The notes beneath the pieces are model-generated. The model saw only the letters and a program-made list of their open reading frames with translations, was not told where the DNA came from and did not search any database. The position numbers and the translations under genes are program-made. This document shows, one piece after another, positions 1-7,765 of a stretch of DNA of 64,000 nt (its first letter is position 1; the number at the start of each line of letters is the position of its first letter). This stretch comes from an uncultured Faecalibacterium sp. (GTDB lineage: Bacteria > Bacillota > Clostridia > Oscillospirales > Ruminococcaceae), in assembly GCA_937907025.1 (NCBI GenBank), contig CALESJ010000045.1:141138-205137 (forward strand). Reading direction: 5' to 3'.

Positions 1-44
1 TTGGAAACATTCAGTTTTTCCGCAATATCTTGAATGGTGACCAT
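1..44 (-). CDS. LacI-family regulator, N-terminal fragment
   Basis: Only the first 14 codons lie in the window; the gene runs off the left edge. Reading leftward from an ATG at 44 gives MVTIQDIAEKLNVS, the classic start of a LacI/GalR helix-turn-helix. A GGAGAA ribosome-binding site lies just upstream. It is divergent from the maltodextrin operon, so by position it is probably the local MalR-type repressor or activator (inference). Nothing can be said about its ligand domain. Confidence 0.8.
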   Translation of the reverse strand, partial: MVTIQDIAEKLNVS

Positions 45-79
45 ACATATTCTCCGCTGTTACTCTGTTTTTTATCTGT

Positions 80-108
80 ATTATACCTGCAATCCGGGCA
101 AAACGCAA
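80..108 (-). promoter_or_regulatory. promoter of the LacI-family gene
   Basis: On the minus strand TTGCGT (108-103) is followed after exactly 17 bases by TATAAT (85-80). This is a near-consensus sigma-A promoter about 36 bases before the ATG at 44. Confidence 0.7.
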
Positions 109-138
109 TCACCGGCAGCGGAAATGTTTAGCAAGGTT

Positions 139-295
139 GTTTCGTAGCGTTTCGGAGCGTTGTGAAAAAGCACAATTTCAGTTTTGGATTCTTGTGCAGA
201 AAGCAAAAAATGACGTGCTTTTTTGGGAAAGCCTTGATTCCAGTAGGGGAGGGGTGTATAGTGAACTCAACGAAACAATTCGAAACAACCGAAAC
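139..295. promoter_or_regulatory. phased GTTTCG/CGAAAC half-site array
   Basis: GTTTCG occurs at 139-144 and 149-154. Its complement CGAAAC occurs at 271-276, 281-286 and 290-295. Within each cluster the spacing is 9-10 bases, one helical turn. The two clusters point toward each other and flank the operon promoter at 234-262. These may be binding sites for the divergent LacI-type regulator; that link is inference. Confidence 0.45.
234..262 (+). promoter_or_regulatory. promoter of the maltodextrin operon
   Basis: TTGATT (234-239), a 17-base spacer and TATAGT (257-262) form a good sigma-A promoter 48 bases before the binding-protein ATG. The three CGAAAC half-sites begin 9 bases downstream, where a bound repressor would block the start site. 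Confidence 0.7.
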
Positions 296-309
296 GAAGA
301 GGAGCAAGC

Positions 310-1539
310 ATGCACAAGAAATCGGTACGATGGACGGCGGCTCTGTGTGCGGCGGGGCTTTTGCTGGCAGGCTGCGGACCTGTGGCCGGTGACAGCGGCG
401 CCGAAAAGATCCGCCTGATGGTATGGTCCCCGTCGGAGGACCAGTCCAAAGACAGCGGCCAGTGGCTGCAGACATGCTGCGAAAACTTTGCGGCCCTGCA
501 CCCGGAGTGGGACATCACCTTTGTGTATGGTGTGTCGGACGAAGCTTCGGCGGCGGGGGCGGTGGCCCAGGACCCCGAGGCCAGCGCCGACGTATTCATG
601 TACGCCAACGACACCCTGACCATTATGACCGATGCCAACGCCCTGGCCAAGTTTGGCGGCATCTATGCCGAGGAACTGCAGACCACCAACAGCGAAACGC
701 TGCTGGACTCCCTGACGCTGGACGGAAACATCTACGGCGTGCCTTTCACCACCAACACCTGGTACATGTACTATGACAAGAGCGTCTTTACCGAGGAGGA
801 CGTGAAAAGCCTGGATACGATGCTGGAAAAAGGCGTGGTCAGCTTCCCCTTCGTGAACTCCTGGTATTTGCCGGCGTTCTACTTCGGCAACGGCTGCACC
901 CTCTTCGGGGACGGCACCCAGGAGGAACTGGGCGCCGACTTCGGCGGAGAGAACGCCGTGGAAGTGACGGAGTATCTGGTGGACCTGGCAGCCAACCCCA
1001 ACTTCAAGATCGACCAGGACGGTTCCGGTCTGGCAGGATTGCGGGACGGCAGCATCAACGCCATCTTCTCCGGCTCCTGGGATGCGGCGGCGGTACAGGA
1101 GATCCTGGGCGACGATATGGGCGTGGCAGCCCTGCCCACCTACACCCTGAACGGGGAGGAAAAGCAGATGTACGCCTACGCCGGGTCCAAGGCCATCGGC
1201 GTGAACACCGCCACCAAGTATATGAAAGCCTCGGTGGAGCTGGCCATGTACCTGGGTTCTGCCGAAGCCCAGCGGCTGCACTATGAACTGCGCAACGTGA
1301 TCCCCTGCAACACCGAACTGAACAGCGACCCCGAGATCGCGGCGGACCCGGTGGTCCAGGCCCAGAACGATACCTTTGACCGGACCTCCATCCTGCAGCC
1401 TTTTGTGGCGGCCATGAACAACTGCTGGACCCCGGTGGAGAATATGGGCAAGGCCATTCGAAACGGCAGCGTGACCAAGGAGAACGCCGCCGAACAGACC
1501 AAGGCCATGAATGACGCCATGAACAGCAACGGAATCTGA
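310..1539 (+). CDS. maltodextrin-type ABC transporter substrate-binding lipoprotein
   Basis: This is an extracellular sugar-binding protein of 409 residues, the receptor of an ABC importer (MalE/MdxE type by context). The N-terminus KKSVRWTAALCAAGLLLAGC is a lipoprotein signal peptide with lipobox LAGC, so the protein is lipid-anchored at a Cys near residue 21. The rest is the periplasmic-binding-protein cluster B fold, with typical segments such as GVPFTTNTWYMYYD and FSGSWDAAAV. A GAGGAGC ribosome-binding site precedes the ATG. It is first in an operon with two permeases and amylolytic enzymes, which points to starch-derived oligosaccharides (inference). It resembles the binding protein at 56523. 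Confidence 0.9.
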   Translation: MHKKSVRWTAALCAAGLLLAGCGPVAGDSGAEKIRLMVWSPSEDQSKDSGQWLQTCCENFAALHPEWDITFVYGVSDEASAAGAVAQDPEASADVFMYANDTLTIMTDANALAKFGGIYAEELQTTNSETLLDSLTLDGNIYGVPFTTNTWYMYYDKSVFTEEDVKSLDTMLEKGVVSFPFVNSWYLPAFYFGNGCTLFGDGTQEELGADFGGENAVEVTEYLVDLAANPNFKIDQDGSGLAGLRDGSINAIFSGSWDAAAVQEILGDDMGVAALPTYTLNGEEKQMYAYAGSKAIGVNTATKYMKASVELAMYLGSAEAQRLHYELRNVIPCNTELNSDPEIAADPVVQAQNDTFDRTSILQPFVAAMNNCWTPVENMGKAIRNGSVTKENAAEQTKAMNDAMNSNGI

Positions 1540-1561
1540 GCAGCGCGTGAGGTGGAAAACA

Positions 1562-2941
1562 ATGAATATCTTAAACGCAAAACAAACCGAGGGCTATTCC
1601 CCCTATACCTGCCTGGCGGCCCTGGGGCAGGGCGATGCGACCACCCGGCTTTCGGCGGTGGTCATGGGCCTGGGCAGCATCTGCCACGGGCAGGTGGTCA
1701 AAGGTATCCTCTACCTGGCGGCGGAGCTGGGGTACCTGGCCTTTATGGTGCGGTACGGCCTGCATAACCTGGCCATGCTCATCACCCTGGGCGAGGTGGA
1801 ACAGCAGGAAGTCTGGGACGAAGCCCAGCAGGTCTACCTGTATGTGCAGGGCGACCAGTCCGTGCTTTTGCTGCTTTACGGTGTGGCCACCCTGCTTTTG
1901 ACCCTGGTCATGTTCCTGATCTGGCGCGGCAGCCTGAAAAGCGCCTACAAGGCCCAGTGCCTGCAGCAAAAGGGCAGCCATGTGAACACCTTCCGGGAGG
2001 ACCTGACCACCCTGCTGGACGACAACCTCTACCGGCTGCTGATGACGCCGCCCATGTTCTTCATCACGGCGCTGACCATTCTGCCGCTGATCTTCATGAT
2101 CTGCATGGCCTTTACCAACTACAGCAAGATCGACAACCATCTGGTCCTGTTCGACTGGGTGGGGCTGGAAAACTTCGCCGCCCTGTTTGACTCCAACAGT
2201 ATCCTGGGCAGCACCTTCTGGTCGGTCCTGGTCTGGACGCTGGTCTGGGCAGTGTTTGCTACCTTTACCAACTACATCTTCGGCATGCTGCTGGCGCTGC
2301 TCATCAACCGCAAGGATACCCGCGCCAAAGGCTTCTGGCGGTTCTGCTTTGTATTGTCCAGCGCGGTGCCCATGTTCGTTTCGCTGCTGATCATGCGCAC
2401 CATGCTGCAGCCCAACGGCGCTGTCAACGTGCTGCTGCGCAGCCTGGGCCTCATTGCCCCGGACGCCAGCCTGCCCTTCTTCACCGACCCCACCTGGGCC
2501 CGGGTCACCGTTATCGTCATCAATATCTGGGTGGGCGTGCCCTACACCCTGATGCAGCTGACCGGCGTGCTGCAGAGCATCCCGGCGGAACTGTACGACG
2601 CCGCCAAGGTGGACGGCGCCGGTCCAGTGCGCACCTTCTGCAGCATTACGCTGCCCTACATGCTCTACGTAACCACCCCCTACCTGATTGCCACCTTCAC
2701 CGGCAACGTGAACAACTTCAACGTCATCTATCTGCTGTCCGGCGGTGACCCGGTCACCAACTTGGCTTCCACCGCAGGCAGCACCGACCTGCTGGTCACC
2801 TGGCTGTACAAGCTGACCATCGACAAACAGTACTACAATGTGGGCGCTGTGGTCGGCATCATGACCTTCATTATCCTGTCGGTGGGCGCCCTGTTCAGCT
2901 ACCGGCGCAGCAAGTCTTATAAAGAGGAGGGCGGTTTTTAA
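1562..2941 (+). CDS. MalF-type ABC sugar permease
   Basis: Inner-membrane permease subunit of 459 residues, partner of the binding protein upstream. The N-terminal segment includes GSICHGQVVKGILYLAAELG and further membrane spans, followed by the standard six-helix permease core. The EAA loop that contacts the ATPase is seen as DAAKVDGAGPVRTFCSITLP near the C-terminus. The ATG at 1562 is chosen because GAGGTGG sits about 8 bases before it; an upstream in-frame GTG at 1547 lacks such a site. The extended N-terminus is also present in the paralogue at 57889. No ATPase gene lies nearby, so a shared MsmX-type ATPase is likely (family knowledge). Confidence 0.88.
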   Translation: MNILNAKQTEGYSPYTCLAALGQGDATTRLSAVVMGLGSICHGQVVKGILYLAAELGYLAFMVRYGLHNLAMLITLGEVEQQEVWDEAQQVYLYVQGDQSVLLLLYGVATLLLTLVMFLIWRGSLKSAYKAQCLQQKGSHVNTFREDLTTLLDDNLYRLLMTPPMFFITALTILPLIFMICMAFTNYSKIDNHLVLFDWVGLENFAALFDSNSILGSTFWSVLVWTLVWAVFATFTNYIFGMLLALLINRKDTRAKGFWRFCFVLSSAVPMFVSLLIMRTMLQPNGAVNVLLRSLGLIAPDASLPFFTDPTWARVTVIVINIWVGVPYTLMQLTGVLQSIPAELYDAAKVDGAGPVRTFCSITLPYMLYVTTPYLIATFTGNVNNFNVIYLLSGGDPVTNLASTAGSTDLLVTWLYKLTIDKQYYNVGAVVGIMTFIILSVGALFSYRRSKSYKEEGGF

Positions 2942-2944
2942 GCC

Positions 2945-3811
2945 ATGAAACAGTACAAGAGTGCAAAAGCCATCCGTCGGCGCAACAATATCCTGGTCCA
3001 CAGCCTGCTGGCCGTGCTGGCAGCCATCTGGGTGTTCCCGGTGCTGTGGGTCATTATGACTAGCTTCCGGGCGGAAAAAGGTTCCTACGTTTCCACCTTC
3101 TTTCCCAAAAGCCTGACCCTGGACAACTACATCAAACTCTTTACCGACACCACCATCCTCAACTTCCCCCAGATGTTCATGAATACCCTGATCATCGCCA
3201 TCTGTTCCTGCATTTTGTCCAGCTTCTATGTGCTGTCGGCGGCTTTCTGCCTGTCCCGCATGCGGTTCAAGATGCGCAAGCCCTACATGAACATGGCTAT
3301 GATCCTGGGCCTGTTCCCCGGCTTTATGTCCATGATCGCCGTTTACTTCATCCTCAAGGCCATCGGCCTGACCGAGGGTTCCCTGATCCGGCTGGCGCTG
3401 ATCCTGTGCTATTCCGGCGGCGCGGCCCTGAGCTTCCAGATCGCCAAAGGCTTCTTTGATACCATGCCCATGGCCCTGGACGAGGCCGCCCGCATCGACG
3501 GCTGCACCCGTTGGCAGATCTTTACCAAGATCACCCTGCCCCTGAGCAAGCCTGTTATCGTTTACACCGTGCTTACCGCCTTCATCGGCCCCTGGGTGGA
3601 TTTCATCTTTGCCAAGGTCATCTGCCGCGCCAACTCCGACCAGTACACCGTGGCCATCGGCCTGTGGAAGATGCTGGAAAAAGAGTACATCGACAGCTGG
3701 TACACCAGCTTTGCCGCCGGTGCGGTGCTCATCTCTATCCCCATTGCGATTTTGTTCCTGAAACTGCAGAAATATTACGTGGATGGCATGTCGGGCGCCG
3801 TCAAGGGCTGA
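2945..3811 (+). CDS. MalG-type ABC sugar permease
   Basis: Second permease subunit, 288 residues, starting 3 bases after the malF-type stop. It has six predicted membrane spans and an EAA loop (DEAARIDGCTRWQIFTKITL) around residues 180-200. The ribosome-binding site GAGGAGGGCGG overlaps the end of the upstream gene, indicating translational coupling. Together with the two preceding genes it makes a complete importer except for the ATPase. Similar to the permease at 59337. Confidence 0.9.
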   Translation: MKQYKSAKAIRRRNNILVHSLLAVLAAIWVFPVLWVIMTSFRAEKGSYVSTFFPKSLTLDNYIKLFTDTTILNFPQMFMNTLIIAICSCILSSFYVLSAAFCLSRMRFKMRKPYMNMAMILGLFPGFMSMIAVYFILKAIGLTEGSLIRLALILCYSGGAALSFQIAKGFFDTMPMALDEAARIDGCTRWQIFTKITLPLSKPVIVYTVLTAFIGPWVDFIFAKVICRANSDQYTVAIGLWKMLEKEYIDSWYTSFAAGAVLISIPIAILFLKLQKYYVDGMSGAVKG

Positions 3812-3850
3812 TCTCCCGGCGGCCGACCCTGCCAGAGGAGTGTTCCCTGT

Positions 3851-5779
3851 ATGGATTTCAACAGCCCCCAATTTGCCCGGCAATACCACTATGACGGCGG
3901 CGACCTGGGCGCCCGCCTGACCGACACTGGCACCCGGTTCCGCCTGTGGGCCCCCACGGCCCAGCGGGTGCAGCTGCGGCTTTACCCCGAAGGGGTGGTT
4001 TCGGACCCGCTGGAATGTGTGGAGATGGAACCCCAGGACCGGGGCGTCTGGTACTACGAAGCACCCCGGCGGCTGGCGGGTGTTTACTACGACTTTGCGG
4101 TGACGGTGGACGGCGTGACCCGCACCACCGCCGATCCCTACGCCCGGGCCTGCGGCTGCAACGGCGGCCGCAGCATGGTGGTGGACCTGCCCGCCACCGA
4201 CCCCGAGGGCTGGCAGCAGGACAAAGCCCCCGCCCGCCAGGCGGAGGATATCATCTACGAAGTGCATGTGCGGGAATTTTCCTGGGACGAAAGCGGCGGG
4301 TTCCCGCAGACGTACCGGGGTAAGTACAAGGCATTCACCTGTACCGATACCACCCTGTACGGGGACGGGCAGCACCCCACCGGCCTCGGCTACCTGCGGC
4401 GGCTGGGGGTGAACTACATCCAGCTGATGCCGGTGTTTGATTACGGCTCGGTGGACGAAGCGGCCCCTGATGCCTCCTTCAACTGGGGGTATGACCCCGT
4501 TAACTACAATGTGCCGGAAGGCTCCTATTCCCTGGACCCGGCGGACGGCGCTCTGCGCATCCGGGAATTGAAAGAGCTGGTCCAGTCGCTGCACCGGCAG
4601 GGGTTCCGGGTGATTATGGATGTGGTATACAACCATACCTACCACCGGGATTCCTGGCTGGAACGCACGGTGCCTGGCTACTACTACCGCTACCGGCCCG
4701 ACGGCAGCTGGTCCGAAGGGTCCGGCTGCGGCAACGACCTGGCCAGTGAGCGCTCCATGTGCGGCCAGTATATTCTGGACTCGGTGCTCTATTGGGCCGG
4801 GGAATACCACATGGACGGTTTCCGCTTTGACCTGATGGGCCTGTTGGACACCGACCTGATGCAGCGCATCCGCGCTGCATTGGATGCCCGCTACGGCCGG
4901 GGAGAAAAACTGGTCTTTGGTGAACCCTGGGCCGCCGGCCCCACCGCCTGCAAACGGGGGACCCGGCTGGCGGGCAAAAAGAGCCTGCCCACCCTGGACC
5001 CGGAGATCGGCGCCTTCTGCGACGCCGTGCGGGATGCGGTCAAAGGCAGTGTACAGCACACCCGAAGCGCCGGTTTTGTCAACGGCGGCCGCGGCAAAGA
5101 GGGGGCCGTGGCCCAAAGTCTGACGGCCTGGTGCCCCGGCGGGCGGGGCTTCCATACGGCGGCCCCCACCCAGACCATCACCTATGTGTCTTGCCATGAC
5201 GATGTGACCCTGTGGGACAAACTGGTGGATACTCTGGACCCCCGGCGGCGCTACGACGAAGGCACACCCCGAGTGCTGCGGGCCAACCGGCTGGCGGCAG
5301 CGGTCTACATGACCTGCCAGGGGCGGCTGTTCCTGCTTTCGGGCGAGGAATTCGGCCGTACCAAGCAGGGCCAGCGGGACACCCACAATGCGCCCATTAC
5401 CCTGAACCGGCTGGACTGGCAGCGGGCCTGGGACCACCGGGACCTGGTGGACTACTACCGGGGCCTGATGGCGCTGCGCAAGCAGCTGCCCGCCCTGTGC
5501 GACAAGAGTGCCGGGGCCGCCCGGCGGCTGCTGCGAGTGGAAACGCCCGCCCCCCGCTGTGTGACGGCGCTGCTGGACAATACCGGCAGCCGATGGGGGC
5601 AGCTGTACCTTGTATACAATGCCTCGGGACAGGCATATACCTGTACACCGGACGGCGAGGACTGGCAGTGCCTGGCCGATGGAGAAACCACCTTTGGCTG
5701 GCAGCAGCCGCAAACCGCCCCCACCTTTACGGCGGCGCCCGGCACGGCCCTGATTCTGGGCAAACCATCCCAACTGTGA
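3851..5779 (+). CDS. pulA: type I pullulanase (GH13)
   Basis: Debranching enzyme of 642 residues that hydrolyses alpha-1,6 links in pullulan and limit dextrins. An N-terminal CBM48-like domain (about 1-110) precedes the GH13 barrel. The pullulanase signature is present as FNWGYDPVNYNVPEGSYS. The four GH13 regions are DVVYNH, GFRFDLMG (nucleophile D327), FGEPW (acid/base E358) and YVSCHDD. There is no signal peptide, so it acts in the cytoplasm on imported dextrins. It follows the importer by 39 bases and precedes the GH133 enzyme, so two debranching activities are coupled in one operon. Confidence 0.93.
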   Translation: MDFNSPQFARQYHYDGGDLGARLTDTGTRFRLWAPTAQRVQLRLYPEGVVSDPLECVEMEPQDRGVWYYEAPRRLAGVYYDFAVTVDGVTRTTADPYARACGCNGGRSMVVDLPATDPEGWQQDKAPARQAEDIIYEVHVREFSWDESGGFPQTYRGKYKAFTCTDTTLYGDGQHPTGLGYLRRLGVNYIQLMPVFDYGSVDEAAPDASFNWGYDPVNYNVPEGSYSLDPADGALRIRELKELVQSLHRQGFRVIMDVVYNHTYHRDSWLERTVPGYYYRYRPDGSWSEGSGCGNDLASERSMCGQYILDSVLYWAGEYHMDGFRFDLMGLLDTDLMQRIRAALDARYGRGEKLVFGEPWAAGPTACKRGTRLAGKKSLPTLDPEIGAFCDAVRDAVKGSVQHTRSAGFVNGGRGKEGAVAQSLTAWCPGGRGFHTAAPTQTITYVSCHDDVTLWDKLVDTLDPRRRYDEGTPRVLRANRLAAAVYMTCQGRLFLLSGEEFGRTKQGQRDTHNAPITLNRLDWQRAWDHRDLVDYYRGLMALRKQLPALCDKSAGAARRLLRVETPAPRCVTALLDNTGSRWGQLYLVYNASGQAYTCTPDGEDWQCLADGETTFGWQQPQTAPTFTAAPGTALILGKPSQL

Positions 5780-5795
5780 GAAAGAAAGAGATACC

Positions 5796-7757
5796 ATGCG
5801 TTTTGTGTTTGGCAAACAGGACCTGGCAGACAGCGCCCGCAGAGCGGAGCACTGCTTTCTGCTGACCAACGGGCTGGGGGGCTTTTGCTCCCAGACCCTT
5901 ACCGGCGGGGCTGCCCGCAATGACCACGCCCTACTGATGGCCTGCACCCGGGCCCCCAATGTGCGGTGGAACATCGTCCACCGGGTGGAGGAGGAACTGA
6001 CCCGGAACGGGGCCGCTACCCATCTTTCCACCCAGACCTTTGCCAAGGGCAGCCCCGAGGAAGGTTGGCAGAACCTTTGCTTTGCCCAGGTGGACGGCCT
6101 GCCCCGGTGGGTCTACCAGTGGCAGGGGGTACAGGTGGAAAAAGAACTGGCCATGGACTGGGAACAGAACACCGTGGCTCTGCGCTATCAGCTGGAAAAT
6201 CCCGGCGATACCCCCTGCACCCTGACGGTGACCCCCTGGCTGCAGTTTGTACCCAAGGGCAAAAACCTGCGCAAGACCCAGACCTTTACCCTGCGGGGCA
6301 ACCGGGTGACCGCTGCCGGGCTGGACCTGACGGTGCGCACCAACGGGCAGCTGACCCCCTGCCCCCTGGGCTGGCAGACGCTGTACTACCCCTGCGATGC
6401 ACCGGACGGCCGGCGCAAAACCGGCCTGACCGCCGCCTGCCTGCAGGTGGTATGCACCGTGGCCCCCGGCAGCCGTCAAACGCTGGATCTGGTGTTCACG
6501 CTGGAAAAAACAGCGCCCCCGGCAGCCCGGGTGCTGCGGCAGGCCGACAGGCGCTGCCGCCTGTGGGAACGGCAGGGCGGGTTCCGGTCCACGGCGGCCC
6601 GGCAGCTGGCCCAGGCCGGGGCAGCGTTCATCGCCCGGCGGGACTCCACCGGCGGCAAGACCATTCTGGCAGGCTACCCCTTCTTTGAGGACTGGGGCAG
6701 GGATACCATGATCGCCCTGCCGGGCTGTACCCTGTCCACCGGCCGCTATGCCGAGGCCAAAAGCATTCTGGAAACCTTTTTGCAGTATGAGCAGGACGGC
6801 CTGATGCCCAATCTTTTCCCGGAAGGCAAAACCGCTCCCATGTACAACACGGTGGACGCGGCGCTGCTTTTTATCCGGGATGTGTGGCTCTACGCCCGCT
6901 ATACCGGAGATCTGGACTTTGTGCGCCGGGCCTGGCCGGTGATGGAGCACATCGTGGCAGCCTACCGGAGCGGTACCCGGTTCGGCATTCACATGGAACC
7001 GGACGGCCTGATCGCCGCAGGGCAGGGGCTGGATCAGGTGACCTGGATGGATGTGCGCATCGGGGAGATCCTGCCCACCCCCCGCCACGGCAAACCGGTG
7101 GAGATCAACGCCTACTGGTACAACGCCCTGCGGATGCTGGCGGAACTGGCCGCCACCCTGGAGCTGGACGGACGGGACTACGCCGCCCTGGCCGACCGTG
7201 TGCGGGAAAGCTTCCGGGCCGCCTTCTGGCGGGAGGAAGCAGGCTGCCTGCGGGATGTTATTTCCGGCACCGGGCAGGATGAACAGAACCGCTGCAACCA
7301 GATCTGGGCCGTAGCCCAGCCCTTCCCGCTGCTGGACCCCGGGCAGGAAGCCCGGGTGGTGGCCACGGTTCAGCGGGAACTGTACACCCCGGTGGGGCTG
7401 CGCACCCTGGCCCCCGGGGACCAGGCCTTCCACCCGGTGTACGGCGGCCCCCAGAAAGAGCGGGACCTGGCCTACCACCAGGGGACGGTGTGGCCCTTCC
7501 CCCTGGGTGCCTTTTACCTGGCCTACCTGAAAGTGAATGGCCACAGCGCCGCCGCCCGGCGGCAGGTGGCCCACTGGCTTACCGCCCTGGAACCCGCCCT
7601 GCGGGAGGGCTGCGTGGGCCAGCTGCCCGAAATCTACGACGGCGAAAACCCCACCGCCTCCCGCGGGTGCTTTGCCCAGGCCTGGAGCGTGGGCGAACTT
7701 TTGCGGGTGTACGAGGCACTGGAACGCTCCGTGCCGGATTTTTTCGATCATAAGTGA
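5796..7757 (+). CDS. GH133-type glycogen debranching enzyme (amylo-alpha-1,6-glucosidase)
   Basis: A 653-residue protein of the bacterial/archaeal glycogen-debranching family. The N-terminal domain begins with LLTNGLGGFCSQTLTGG, diagnostic of this family, and the C-terminal (alpha/alpha)6 domain has FEDWGRDTMIALPG and the stretch DGLMPNLFPEGKTAPMYNTV. It removes alpha-1,6-linked glucose stubs, complementing pullulanase. It lies 16 bases after pulA and ends 8 bases before the phosphorylase ATG, so all three are co-translated. No signal peptide is seen. Confidence 0.9.
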   Translation: MRFVFGKQDLADSARRAEHCFLLTNGLGGFCSQTLTGGAARNDHALLMACTRAPNVRWNIVHRVEEELTRNGAATHLSTQTFAKGSPEEGWQNLCFAQVDGLPRWVYQWQGVQVEKELAMDWEQNTVALRYQLENPGDTPCTLTVTPWLQFVPKGKNLRKTQTFTLRGNRVTAAGLDLTVRTNGQLTPCPLGWQTLYYPCDAPDGRRKTGLTAACLQVVCTVAPGSRQTLDLVFTLEKTAPPAARVLRQADRRCRLWERQGGFRSTAARQLAQAGAAFIARRDSTGGKTILAGYPFFEDWGRDTMIALPGCTLSTGRYAEAKSILETFLQYEQDGLMPNLFPEGKTAPMYNTVDAALLFIRDVWLYARYTGDLDFVRRAWPVMEHIVAAYRSGTRFGIHMEPDGLIAAGQGLDQVTWMDVRIGEILPTPRHGKPVEINAYWYNALRMLAELAATLELDGRDYAALADRVRESFRAAFWREEAGCLRDVISGTGQDEQNRCNQIWAVAQPFPLLDPGQEARVVATVQRELYTPVGLRTLAPGDQAFHPVYGGPQKERDLAYHQGTVWPFPLGAFYLAYLKVNGHSAAARRQVAHWLTALEPALREGCVGQLPEIYDGENPTASRGCFAQAWSVGELLRVYEALERSVPDFFDHK

Positions 7758-7765
7758 GGGAAAGT

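Noticed and set aside
1571..6046. A very long open frame on the minus strand under the permease and pullulanase genes
   Set aside because: It is a GC-rich codon shadow: it is low-complexity (Gly/His/Gln/Val rich), matches no family, and the plus strand carries complete recognisable proteins there. Similar minus-strand frames under glgP, the isomerase gene and gh42 were rejected for the same reason.
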